Shown: positions 1 to 5,444 of the stretch, piece after piece
Layout of the letters: each line of letters begins with the position of its first letter
Position numbering within the stretch: position 1 is the stretch's first letter
Assembly: GCA_022615475.1 (NCBI GenBank)
Contig: JAKEGQ010000070.1
Coordinates: forward strand, 1-11,712
Reading direction: 5' to 3'
DNA length: 11,712 nt
Origin: Candidatus Methylomirabilota bacterium
GTDB lineage: Bacteria > Methylomirabilota > Methylomirabilia > Methylomirabilales > CSP1-5
The notes under the pieces: model-generated
Told to the model about the DNA's origin: nothing
The model's database searches: none
The model's input: only the letters and a program-made list of their open reading frames with translations
Program-made: the position numbers and the translations under genes

Positions 1-1065
1 GGCCGGCGCGGCGGCGGGCCCGAGATCGCTCTTGTTGACCACGAGGATTCGGGGCTGCGGCGACTCTGACCAGGCCTTGTGATCGAGGGGCGTAATGGGC
101 TTGCTGCCGTCCACGACGACGATGGTGAGGTCGGCCCGCTCTAAGGCCTCCCTGGTCCGACGTAGACCCTCCGTCTCGACCGGGCCCTGCGGCTCCTCTC
201 GAAGCCCCGCGGTATCGATGAGCCGAATTGGGAACCCGCGGATCTCGAGCTCCTCTTCTACGGTGTCCCGAGTCGTCCCAGGCACCACCGACACAATCGC
301 CCGCTCCCTCCCGAGCAGGGCATTCAAGAGGCTCGATTTGCCCACATTGGGTCGGCCGGCGATCACGACGGTCGCCCCCTCCCGGAGGAGCCGCCCATCC
401 CTCGCTTTCTGAATGAGGGTCCCTATGCCCTCTGCGATCCGATAGATCCTTTTTTCGACCTCACCGACTGCGGGAAACTCAAGCCCCTCCTCGGGAAAAT
501 CGACCGAGGCCTCAAGGCTCGCGAGCACCGAGAGAAGCTCTGCCCGAAGCTCTTCGACGCGCTCGGAGAGCCCCCCGCGAAGCTGTCGCACGGCAGCGGT
601 AAGGCCGGCGTCGGTCTTCGCCCGAACGATTTCTAAGACCGCCTCGGCCTGGGCCAGGTCGAGTCGACCGTTCAAGAAGGCGCGGCGCGTAAACTCCCCA
701 GCCAGGGCAGGCCGCGCCCCGTGCCGGAGGACCGTCTTGAGGATCGCCTGCACGGGGACGCGCCCGCCGTGGCCGTGCAGCTCCACCACATCCTCTCCGG
801 TATAGGAGCGCGGTGCCCGCATCAGCAGCAGGATGGCCTCGTCGATCACCGCGCCCGTGTCCGGCTCCCCCACGTGTCCGTGGTGGATGGTATGGCTAGC
901 GCATTGGCGGGGGTCGATACCCGAGGACGGGGAGAAGACTCGCGACGCCACCTCCAAGGCGTCAGGCCCGCTCAAGCGAACGATCCCGATGCCCCCCTCG
1001 CCCGGAGGGGTAGCAATCGCGGCAATCGTGTCCTGGAAGGGATCGCCCGGTTCGACTGCGCTCAC
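1..1065 (-). CDS. mnmE: tRNA uridine-5-carboxymethylaminomethyl modification GTPase MnmE (TrmE), 3' end cut by window edge
   Basis: MnmE works with MnmG to modify the wobble uridine (U34) of certain tRNAs in the cytoplasm. 355 residues are visible of about 450-460 usual; I read every codon and found no stop or frameshift. The N-terminal tetrahydrofolate-binding domain opens with DTIAAIATPPGEGGIGIVRL. The G domain is inserted after about residue 225: P-loop GRPNVGKSS (237-245), TTRDT switch (264-268), DTAG (284-287), NKSD (344-347). The C-terminal helical part and the family's terminal C-x-x-G-K motif lie outside the window. The start is GTG at 1065, sharing a GTGA overlap with the yidC stop, which suggests translational coupling. 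No jag/khpB gene separates it from yidC, so the order resembles the E. coli rpmH-rnpA-yidD-yidC-mnmE cluster. Identity is secure; the exact start is likely but not proven. Confidence 0.96.
   Translation of the reverse strand, partial: MSAVEPGDPFQDTIAAIATPPGEGGIGIVRLSGPDALEVASRVFSPSSGIDPRQCASHTIHHGHVGEPDTGAVIDEAILLLMRAPRSYTGEDVVELHGHGGRVPVQAILKTVLRHGARPALAGEFTRRAFLNGRLDLAQAEAVLEIVRAKTDAGLTAAVRQLRGGLSERVEELRAELLSVLASLEASVDFPEEGLEFPAVGEVEKRIYRIAEGIGTLIQKARDGRLLREGATVVIAGRPNVGKSSLLNALLGRERAIVSVVPGTTRDTVEEELEIRGFPIRLIDTAGLREEPQGPVETEGLRRTREALERADLTIVVVDGSKPITPLDHKAWSESPQPRILVVNKSDLGPAAAPA
1051..1064 (-). repeat. Possible fragment of a dispersed palindromic repeat at the mnmE start
   Basis: Read on the minus strand this 14-mer is TGAGCGCAGTCGAA. 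From memory it resembles a variant of the dispersed TGAGC-N-TGTCGAAGG type repeat seen in many GC-rich genomes, two relatives of which sit in the gyrA tail of this window. It spans the yidC stop and the first codons of mnmE (Ser-Ala-Val-Glu). A 14-nt resemblance may be chance. Confidence 0.25.
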
Positions 1066-2765
1066 CGCCCCTCCTTTCCCGCTCCCGCACCCACCGAGAG
1101 GCCGAGTCCCCGATTCATCCGGTACTGGTGTCCGATCTGGAGGACATTGTTCACCAGCCAGTAGAGGACGAGTCCTGACGGCATCCCCCAAAAAATGAAG
1201 GTGAACATCACCGGCATGATATAGAGCATCATCTGGGCCTGGCGGGGGTCCCCGCCCATGGGGCTCATCTTCTGCTGGATGAACATGCTGATTCCCATGA
1301 TCACGGGGAGGCCGCGAACCGCGAACGCCTCGCCGACGTACGGGATGGCGAAGGGCACGACAAAGAGGGTATCCGCGACCGAGAGGTCGTCGATCCAGAG
1401 CGCAAACGGGGCGCGCCACAACTCGACCGAACTGGCCAGCGCGTTGTACAGGGCGATGAAGATCGGGATCTGGATCAGCATGGGGAGGCAGCCGCCCATG
1501 GGGTTCACCCCGTGACGCTTGTACAGCTCCATCGTCTCCTGATTCACCTTCTGGGGATTGTTCTTGTACCGCTCCTTGATCGCCTGAATCTTCGGCTGCA
1601 TCGCCTGCATCGCCTGCATTGACTTGTGACTCTTCTGCGTGAGGGGGTAGAAGGCGATCTTCTGCAGGATGGTGATAATGATGATGGCGACGCCATAATT
1701 GCCGGTGAAATCGTGGATAAACCGGAGGAAGTAGAGGGCCGGTCGAGCCAGAAAATCGAACCAGCCCAGATCCACGAGCTTCTGAAGATCGTGGCCCGCC
1801 TCCCGGAGCCTCTCGATTTCCTTGGGCCCGGCGAAGAGCTTGAGCGCGAACCCGGCCTCGCCTCCGGGCGGAATCTTTACCGGGGGATACACCAGGCCCA
1901 CCACGGGTCTGCCTTCAGCGTCCTTCCTCACCACACTTGAGGGGCCGGCCTCGCCGGGCATGAGGGCGACGGCAAAATAGCGGTCCTCGATCGCCGTCCA
2001 GGAAACGGTCCCGGGCTGGACGAGCTCTTGCTCGAGCTTCCCGAGATCGGGCTTGACGAGTTTGCCATCAATCCAGGCCGCCGGAATGGGCGTATCAACC
2101 CCCCGATCGCTGGTCCCGAGGCGGAAGCCCGGGCCCCACTCCACTCTCAGCGCGCCCCGAGTCGTCCCGCCCCCCACATTTATCAGTCGAAGCTCGACAT
2201 CGGCCAGATATCTCCCGGGATGGAGCACCAGCGTCTTCTCCAGCACGATCCCCGACGCCTCCTGAAACTCCATGACAACCCGCTGGGGTTTGGTAGGATC
2301 GGGCGCCGGCCGCTCCACAATCCGATAGAGGCCCTGCCTCCCCTCTCCCCCTTCGACCCAAGCGCCAATGGGAGTGGCCGGGCTGCGGTCAGGAAGCAAC
2401 CCCACGAGATCGACGAATCCGCTTTGCTCCTGGTATTTCTTGAGCTGCCAACTCGTAATGCCGCCTCCCCGATTGATCAGGACCACCTTGAGCAGGTCGG
2501 TCTCAAGCGTGATCGCCTCTTCCCTTTCGCCCCGCCTGGGGGTCCCGGGCAGCCGTGGTGTCCGCGCTTGGGGCTCAGGTGCCAGCGCCTTTGCCGCACG
2601 CTTCTCCTGGACCGCCTCCTTCTTTGGCTCGGTTTTTGGCTCACTCGGCGGAGGGGCCGGCGCGAAAAAGGCCTGGTACGCAAGGAGAACGATGACGGCC
2701 AGGGCGGCGGCCAAAATGGCCCTCCGCTCCATGTCTCCTCGATCGGGGTCCGGCAATTGAGTCAC
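1062..2765 (-). CDS. yidC: Membrane protein insertase YidC (Oxa1 family, diderm type)
   Basis: YidC inserts and folds inner-membrane proteins, alone or with SecYEG. The 567-residue product has the diderm layout: TM1 at about 16-34, a Pro/Lys/Glu-rich linker to about 80, a large periplasmic domain to about 345, then the conserved core of TM2-TM6. Core signatures include FYPLTQKS, NPMGGCLPMLIQIPIFIALY, APFALWIDDLS, IQQKMSP and PSGLVLYWLVNN. Lys369 lies where E. coli has the groove arginine (Arg366), so the positive charge is kept. The GTG at 2765 has GGAGG five nt upstream. The in-frame ATG at 2732 (MERRAILAAAL) matches the usual family N-terminus better but has GAGGAG only two nt away, so either start is possible. 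The gene lies 27 nt after yidD and overlaps mnmE by 4 nt. Confidence 0.97.
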   Translation of the reverse strand: MTQLPDPDRGDMERRAILAAALAVIVLLAYQAFFAPAPPPSEPKTEPKKEAVQEKRAAKALAPEPQARTPRLPGTPRRGEREEAITLETDLLKVVLINRGGGITSWQLKKYQEQSGFVDLVGLLPDRSPATPIGAWVEGGEGRQGLYRIVERPAPDPTKPQRVVMEFQEASGIVLEKTLVLHPGRYLADVELRLINVGGGTTRGALRVEWGPGFRLGTSDRGVDTPIPAAWIDGKLVKPDLGKLEQELVQPGTVSWTAIEDRYFAVALMPGEAGPSSVVRKDAEGRPVVGLVYPPVKIPPGGEAGFALKLFAGPKEIERLREAGHDLQKLVDLGWFDFLARPALYFLRFIHDFTGNYGVAIIIITILQKIAFYPLTQKSHKSMQAMQAMQPKIQAIKERYKNNPQKVNQETMELYKRHGVNPMGGCLPMLIQIPIFIALYNALASSVELWRAPFALWIDDLSVADTLFVVPFAIPYVGEAFAVRGLPVIMGISMFIQQKMSPMGGDPRQAQMMLYIMPVMFTFIFWGMPSGLVLYWLVNNVLQIGHQYRMNRGLGLSVGAGAGKEGR

Positions 2766-2770
2766 GGGTG

Positions 2771-2775
2771 CCTCC
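2771..2775 (-). promoter_or_regulatory. Shine-Dalgarno GGAGG favouring the GTG start of yidC
   Basis: GGAGG on the minus strand is separated by five nt (CACCC) from the GTG at 2765. It is the best ribosome-binding site near yidC and supports the upstream GTG over the ATG 33 nt further in. Confidence 0.6.
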
Positions 2776-2792
2776 GGCGTACTCGCCTTCCC

Positions 2793-3032
2793 TCAGCGCA
2801 CCGGATCAATTCCCCCGGGGTGAAGGGGATGACATCTGAGCAACCGGCCAACCGATAGGATGATTCCTGGAACCAGACCGTGCCTGCGAATCGCTTCCTC
2901 GGCGTAGGCCGAGCACGTGGGGACAAACCTGCAGGCGGGGGGGAAGAGTGGGGAGACAAACCGCCGATACAGCGCGATCGCCTTGAGGCTCAACCTAGCG
3001 AGACCGAGATCGGCGTGCCGATTCTTCCGCAT
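2793..3032 (-). CDS. yidD: Membrane protein insertion efficiency factor YidD
   Basis: YidD is a small inner-membrane-associated protein reported to assist YidC-dependent insertion. The family core is complete: ALYRRFVSPLFPPACRFVPTCSAY, then the AEEAIRRHG helix and CHPLHPGGIDPV, with the conserved cysteines of the CRF, TCS and CHP motifs. I chose the ATG at 3032 (MRKNRHADLGL; 79 residues) because it gives a family-like N-terminus. There is no strong ribosome-binding site; an ATG at 3050, a TTG at 3083 and a TTG at 2993 are also in frame. With the chosen start the gene overlaps the rnpA end by 38 nt, an arrangement common for this pair and suggestive of coupled translation. The protein stops right after GGIDPVR, so it lacks the short hydrophilic tail many homologues carry. 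Confidence 0.92.
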   Translation of the reverse strand: MRKNRHADLGLARLSLKAIALYRRFVSPLFPPACRFVPTCSAYAEEAIRRHGLVPGIILSVGRLLRCHPLHPGGIDPVR

Positions 3033-3393
3033 AGTGAGGGGGGAGATCATGGAGGAGCCCGGCCTGTCTGAACAGACCCGCAATAATTTCCCGGAAGGTC
3101 TCGGGGTCGCCGCCGGAGAGATCTCGATGCACCACCACGACCAAGTCGACTCCGTCCGCCATCTTGGCCCGGTTCAGGCGAACGTACTCCCGAAGCCGCC
3201 GCTTGATGCGATTTCGCGTAACCGCGCCGCCGAGGCGCGAAGCGATCGCAAGCCCAAACCTCTGCCCAGGGCGGCTCCGACGCTGCACGAACACACTGAG
3301 GCCTCGGGCAGACACCTTTTCGCCGCCGCGGATGATTTCCCGAAACTCCTTCGTGGTGCGAATACGGTCCGCCCGCGAGAACCGAAGCCTCAC
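2995..3393 (-). CDS. rnpA: Ribonuclease P protein component
   Basis: RnpA is the basic protein subunit that binds the RNase P RNA and helps it recognise and cut precursor-tRNA 5' leaders. The 132-residue product shows the family layout: an N-terminal RIRTTKEFREII segment, a central strand (RFGLAIASRLGGAV), and the diagnostic RNR-type helix TRNRIKRRLREYVR, then VDLVVVVHRD. It is strongly basic. The GTG start at 3393 lies one nt after the rpmH stop (TAA, one base, GTG), so it is almost certainly read from the same mRNA, possibly by termination-reinitiation. The C-terminal 20 or so residues beyond the usual fold (ending SARRSRSR) are Arg/Ser-rich. They are encoded by DNA that also encodes the start of yidD in another frame. 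Confidence 0.96.
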   Translation of the reverse strand: MRLRFSRADRIRTTKEFREIIRGGEKVSARGLSVFVQRRSRPGQRFGLAIASRLGGAVTRNRIKRRLREYVRLNRAKMADGVDLVVVVHRDLSGGDPETFREIIAGLFRQAGLLHDLPPHYAEESARRSRSR

Positions 3394-3394
3394 C

Positions 3395-3532
3395 TTAGAT
3401 CACCGTCAGCCGCTTTCTCCCCTTGGCCCGTCGGCGGGCCAAGACTCGCTGGCCCCCCGTGCTCTTCATTCGCCGGCGAAAGCCGTGGGTGCGCTTTCGC
3501 TTAATGCGGCTAGGCTGATAGGTGCGCTTCAC
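3395..3532 (-). CDS. rpmH: 50S ribosomal protein L34
   Basis: L34 is a tiny, very basic protein of the large ribosomal subunit. The 45-residue product starts MKRTYQPSRIKRKRTHGF and continues RRRMKSTGGQRVLARRRAKGRKRLTVI, a full-length, near-consensus L34. The start is GTG at 3532. A GGAGAGG run lies about nine nt upstream, and an AAGGA directly abuts the GTG, too close to act as the normal site. It is first in the leftward operon (rpmH-rnpA-yidD-yidC-mnmE), with rnpA beginning one nt after its stop. It matters for the map because it marks the left edge of the intergenic origin region and occupies the position normally next to dnaA. Confidence 0.97.
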   Translation of the reverse strand: MKRTYQPSRIKRKRTHGFRRRMKSTGGQRVLARRRAKGRKRLTVI

Positions 3533-3576
3533 TCCTTACGCCCTCTCCGAGTAGCGTCTCTCCGCCGAAGCGCCTC

Positions 3577-3605
3577 ATCCTAGTCCTCTGCGATTCACTT
3601 GTCAA
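3577..3605 (-). promoter_or_regulatory. Sigma-70-type promoter of the rpmH-rnpA-yidD-yidC-mnmE operon
   Basis: On the minus strand there is a perfect -35 TTGACA (3605-3600), a 17-nt spacer, and a -10 TAGGAT (3582-3577; four of six to TATAAT). Transcription would start near 3570, giving a leader of about 38 nt before rpmH. Position, spacing and orientation all fit the main promoter of the leftward operon. Confidence 0.7.
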
Positions 3606-3643
3606 TTTCAATCCACGCGGGCGCGGGAGAGGGCAAAAAGTAC

Positions 3644-3673
3644 TTGTAATTTGTGGGGCCCGCATGCTATAAG
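3644..3673 (+). promoter_or_regulatory. Possible rightward promoter firing into the origin region
   Basis: TTGTAA (3644-3649), an 18-nt spacer, then TATAAG (3668-3673) resembles a housekeeping promoter with a good -10 and a weak -35. A transcript would start near 3680, run through the DnaA-box region and could reach dnaN about 550 nt away. Immediately downstream lie a 10-bp palindrome AGCCCGGGCT (3690-3699) and a CCAGA/TCTGG hairpin (3704-3723). It could also be a chance match. Confidence 0.3.
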
Positions 3674-3748
3674 AAGCGTGCCAAGTTCCAGCCCGGGCTT
3701 CTACCAGAAAACCCAGGGTCTGGCGGTACATCTGTTCCTGAGAGAGAA

Positions 3749-3778
3749 CGTAACTATTTGAATTAAAAGGATGTTACG
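3749..3778. repeat. Inverted repeat enclosing an AT-rich patch beside the paired DnaA boxes
   Basis: CGTAAC (3749-3754) and GTTACG (3773-3778) are perfect inverted arms around an 18-nt AT-rich spacer. The element ends two bases before the first DnaA-box-like 9-mer. The AT-rich centre is a candidate DNA unwinding element; the arms may bind a protein or be incidental. Confidence 0.4.
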
Positions 3779-3780
3779 GG

Positions 3781-3800
3781 TTTTCCACACATGTGGACAA
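3781..3800. promoter_or_regulatory. Paired, inverted DnaA boxes
   Basis: TTTTCCACA (3781-3789, plus) and TTGTCCACA (3800-3792, minus) face each other across two bases, giving a near-perfect 20-bp palindrome. The first fits the TTWTNCACA consensus; the second differs at one position. The minus-strand box points toward the AT-rich patch at 3751-3776 with a short GC step (CCCG) between, the geometry of known unwinding modules. Confidence 0.65.
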
Positions 3801-3884
3801 TCGTGTGAGTAACTCAAAGCCTTGTCCTAAGAGCTCTGAGGGGGGGTCGAGGGAATAAATGCACGCCTGCTGCGGCTTGGCCGG

Positions 3885-3893
3885 TGTGGAAAC
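3885..3893 (-). promoter_or_regulatory. DnaA-box-like 9-mer GTTTCCACA
   Basis: On the minus strand it reads GTTTCCACA, sharing the octamer TTTCCACA with the boxes at 3781 and 4112. It has two mismatches to TTATCCACA. It is supported mainly by its position and by repetition of the octamer in a short interval. Confidence 0.4.
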
Positions 3894-4003
3894 GAATCAG
3901 GCCAGAGGTGGAGCGGCTTCGGGAGACGTTGCCCTCGTGAAGCGCGGAAGATCGGGCGCCCGCCGCGGGGAGTTGATAAGTCAGGGAACACGAATGGAAC
4001 AGG

Positions 4004-4012
4004 TGTGGGGAA
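4004..4012 (-). promoter_or_regulatory. Weak DnaA-box-like 9-mer TTCCCCACA
   Basis: Minus-strand TTCCCCACA has two mismatches to TTATCCACA. It lies about midway between the boxes at 3885 and 4112. It is the weakest of the set and may not be bound. Confidence 0.25.
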
Positions 4013-4111
4013 CTGGGGAGAGGAGAGGAGCTCGAGATGTTTTCCCGTCTAATCCCCATGGCATTCCGTCCTCTGTCCCAAGGTAGACCTGCTCACTCTC
4101 GATGTTTCCGT

Positions 4112-4120
4112 ATTTCCACA
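4112..4120 (+). promoter_or_regulatory. DnaA-box-like 9-mer ATTTCCACA beside the right AT-rich patch
   Basis: ATTTCCACA carries the shared TTTCCACA octamer. It is followed by a short GC-rich step (GGACC), a pyrimidine-rich stretch with CTA/CTT-type triplets (4125-4143), and then the AT-rich tract up to dnaN. This order resembles the box / GC step / DnaA-trio / unwinding-region arrangement known from Bacillus; the match is by eye only. Confidence 0.45.
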
Positions 4121-4153
4121 GGACCTCCTATCCTCTACGACTTAAGATATTAT

Positions 4154-4172
4154 CTCTCTAGGTTATAGAGAG
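4154..4172. repeat. Perfect 7-bp inverted repeat upstream of the dnaN -10 box
   Basis: CTCTCTA (4154-4160) and TAGAGAG (4166-4172) are perfect inverted arms around GGTTA. The element occupies the place where the -35 region of the dnaN promoter should be, so it could be a regulator's operator. It lies upstream of the expected transcript start and so would not form an mRNA hairpin from that promoter. Confidence 0.45.
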
Positions 4173-4182
4173 CTCACTCTTG

Positions 4183-4188
4183 TATAAT
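4183..4188 (+). promoter_or_regulatory. -10 box of the dnaN promoter
   Basis: A perfect TATAAT lies 47 nt before the dnaN ATG, with transcription expected near 4195. No good -35 hexamer lies 16-18 nt upstream; that DNA is taken up by the CTCTCTA/TAGAGAG inverted repeat, which may mean the promoter depends on an activator or is controlled there. Confidence 0.5.
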
Positions 4189-4235
4189 GCATAAGAGAAC
4201 CATGAACTCATAAAATAGAATAGGGAGGGAAGGTG

Positions 4236-5339
4236 ATGCGTGTCCAAGTGGGTCGGAATGTATTCTTGAGCACCTTGGCGCAGGTCCAGGGCGTTATCGA
4301 GGCAAAGAGAACTCTTCCGGTCCTTTCCCACCTCCTTCTCGAGGGAAAAGGAAACACCATTACCCTCTCAGCCACCGACCTCGACGTCAGTATCGAGACC
4401 TCCCTTGAAGGCGAGGTCATGCACGACGGCGCTGTCGCGGTCTCGGGAAAAAAACTGTACGAGATTGTGCGCGAGCTCCCCGATGCCCTGATCGACCTTC
4501 GGTGGGAAGAGGGAAAAAATGTGGAGATCGTCTGCGCGAAATCGGCCTTCCGTCTGAAAGGGATCGGGCCGGAAGACTTCCCTGCTCTTCCCAAGGTCCC
4601 TGAAGGGGTCGGGATCACTATCACCGCCGAGACGCTTCGAACGATGATCCCCAAGACCCTCATTGCCGTCTCCACGGATCAGACGCGACCGACCCTGACG
4701 GGAGCTTTCTTGCAGGTGACAGAAGCGGATCTCTGTATGGTGGCCACCGATGGTCATCGCCTCTCACTCGTCAAGGCTCCTATCGAAAAGGGGAAGAAGG
4801 GAGGGGGGCTTGAAGTCATCATCCCGCGGAAGGCGCTCTCGGAGCTCGGGAAGATGCTCAAAGACGAGACAGGGGATGTTCGACTGGTCCCCCTGGACCA
4901 CCAGCTTGCTTTTCTCCTGAGCCATAGCCGTTTGATCACTCGGCTAATTGAAGGACAGTTCCCCAACTACCAACAGGTCCTCCCGGCGCCGAGTGGCCCC
5001 AAAGCAGTGCTCCGCCGGGACGACCTCCTCGGCGCTCTTCGCCGCACCTCGACGATTGCGGGGGATCGGGCGACACCAACCGTCCTTGAGCTGAAGGCGG
5101 GGCGGCTCGTTATGTCCTGTACGAATATCGATCTGGGCGAGGCGAAAGAGGAGCTCTCTATGGAGTATCGGGGGGCCGAAACCACCGTCGGGTTCAACGG
5201 CAGGTACCTCTTGGACTTCTTGGGTGTGGTGGAGGAGTCGGAGGTTTCGATGCACGTCCACGATCCGTTGTCCCCCGCCCTGTTTGAGCCGCACAAAGGG
5301 GAGGGCTTCAGCTGCGTCGTTATGCCCATGCGGATCTGA
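4236..5339 (+). CDS. dnaN: DNA polymerase III beta subunit (sliding clamp)
   Basis: The ring-shaped dimeric clamp tethers DNA polymerase III and other repair and replication proteins to DNA. The 367-residue product is full length for the family (about 366-370) and covers three clamp folds of roughly 120 residues each. Signatures: LPVLSHLLLEG and ATDLDVSI near the N-terminus, KKLYEIVRELP, GPEDFPALP, VATDGHRLSLVKAP, SRLITRLIEGQFPNY, GFNGRYLLDFL, LSPALFEP and the C-terminal VVMPMRI. The ATG at 4236 is chosen over a GTG one codon earlier because GGGAGG (4223-4228) sits seven nt before it. It directly follows the candidate origin; dnaA, normally just upstream, is absent. A strong terminator follows its stop, so much of its transcript may end before gyrB. 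Confidence 0.98.
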   Translation: MRVQVGRNVFLSTLAQVQGVIEAKRTLPVLSHLLLEGKGNTITLSATDLDVSIETSLEGEVMHDGAVAVSGKKLYEIVRELPDALIDLRWEEGKNVEIVCAKSAFRLKGIGPEDFPALPKVPEGVGITITAETLRTMIPKTLIAVSTDQTRPTLTGAFLQVTEADLCMVATDGHRLSLVKAPIEKGKKGGGLEVIIPRKALSELGKMLKDETGDVRLVPLDHQLAFLLSHSRLITRLIEGQFPNYQQVLPAPSGPKAVLRRDDLLGALRRTSTIAGDRATPTVLELKAGRLVMSCTNIDLGEAKEELSMEYRGAETTVGFNGRYLLDFLGVVEESEVSMHVHDPLSPALFEPHKGEGFSCVVMPMRI

Positions 5340-5350
5340 TCCCGTGCCCT

Positions 5351-5402
5351 TCCGCCCCACCCCATCCGGATCGTCCTCGGAGAGCGGGGGCGGATTTTTT
5401 TT
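5351..5402 (+). terminator. Rho-independent terminator between dnaN and gyrB
   Basis: A perfect 8-bp stem, TCCGCCCC (5351-5358) with GGGGCGGA (5387-5394), is followed at once by eight T residues (5395-5402). The 28-nt loop can form a small inner stem (TCCG 5365-5368 with CGGA 5378-5381). It starts 11 nt after the dnaN stop and its T-tract ends 42 nt before the gyrB start. With no convincing promoter in those 42 nt, it probably lowers rather than blocks read-through. Confidence 0.8.
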
Positions 5403-5444
5403 GACGGGAGGCAAGGAAAGAGTCGAACGTGTAGGGGGATGCTG

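Larger units (their letters stand above)
3749..4222. other. Candidate chromosomal replication origin (oriC)
   Basis: The 703-bp gap 3533-4235 holds no credible gene. It lies between leftward rpmH and rightward dnaN, the classic origin position, and all flanking genes point away from it. Seen directly: a near-palindromic pair of DnaA-box-like 9-mers at 3781-3800, single box-like 9-mers at 3885, 4004 and 4112, an AT-rich patch at 3751-3776 (21 of 26 A/T) touching the paired boxes, and another at 4141-4222 (57 of 82 A/T). That boxes next to an AT-rich patch form a DnaA-dependent unwinding site is established for other bacteria; applying it here is inference. I see no remnant of dnaA in the gap. 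A GC-skew switch on the whole contig would support the call. Confidence 0.7.

Noticed and set aside
2028..2858. A 276-codon plus-strand open frame opposite yidC
   Set aside because: Antisense to a secure yidC, with composition typical of a shadow frame and no recognisable motif.
2793..3083. Longer yidD starting at a TTG at 3083
   Set aside because: Adds 17 residues not expected for the family, has no ribosome-binding site, and deepens the overlap with rnpA.
3665..3684. Sigma-54-like promoter on the minus strand (TTGGCACG)
   Set aside because: The -24 element is perfect, but the -12 element reads TTAT instead of TTGC, losing the essential GC. A good sigma-70-type promoter already sits closer to rpmH.
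3859..4086. A 75-codon plus-strand open frame inside the origin gap, and an 81-codon minus-strand frame at 3814-4059
   Set aside because: Low-complexity Arg/Gly/Ser-rich products with no convincing ribosome-binding site, covering DnaA-box-like sites. Neither resembles a dnaA fragment.
5401..5430. gyrB promoter with -35 TTGACG overlapping the terminator T-tract
   Set aside because: No -10-like hexamer at 16-18 nt; the best is TCGAAC with three matches, and a start there would remove most of the gyrB leader.
5439..5441. gyrB start at the earlier ATG
   Set aside because: The AGGGGG site ends directly at this ATG, leaving no spacing; the ATG at 5445 has six nt.
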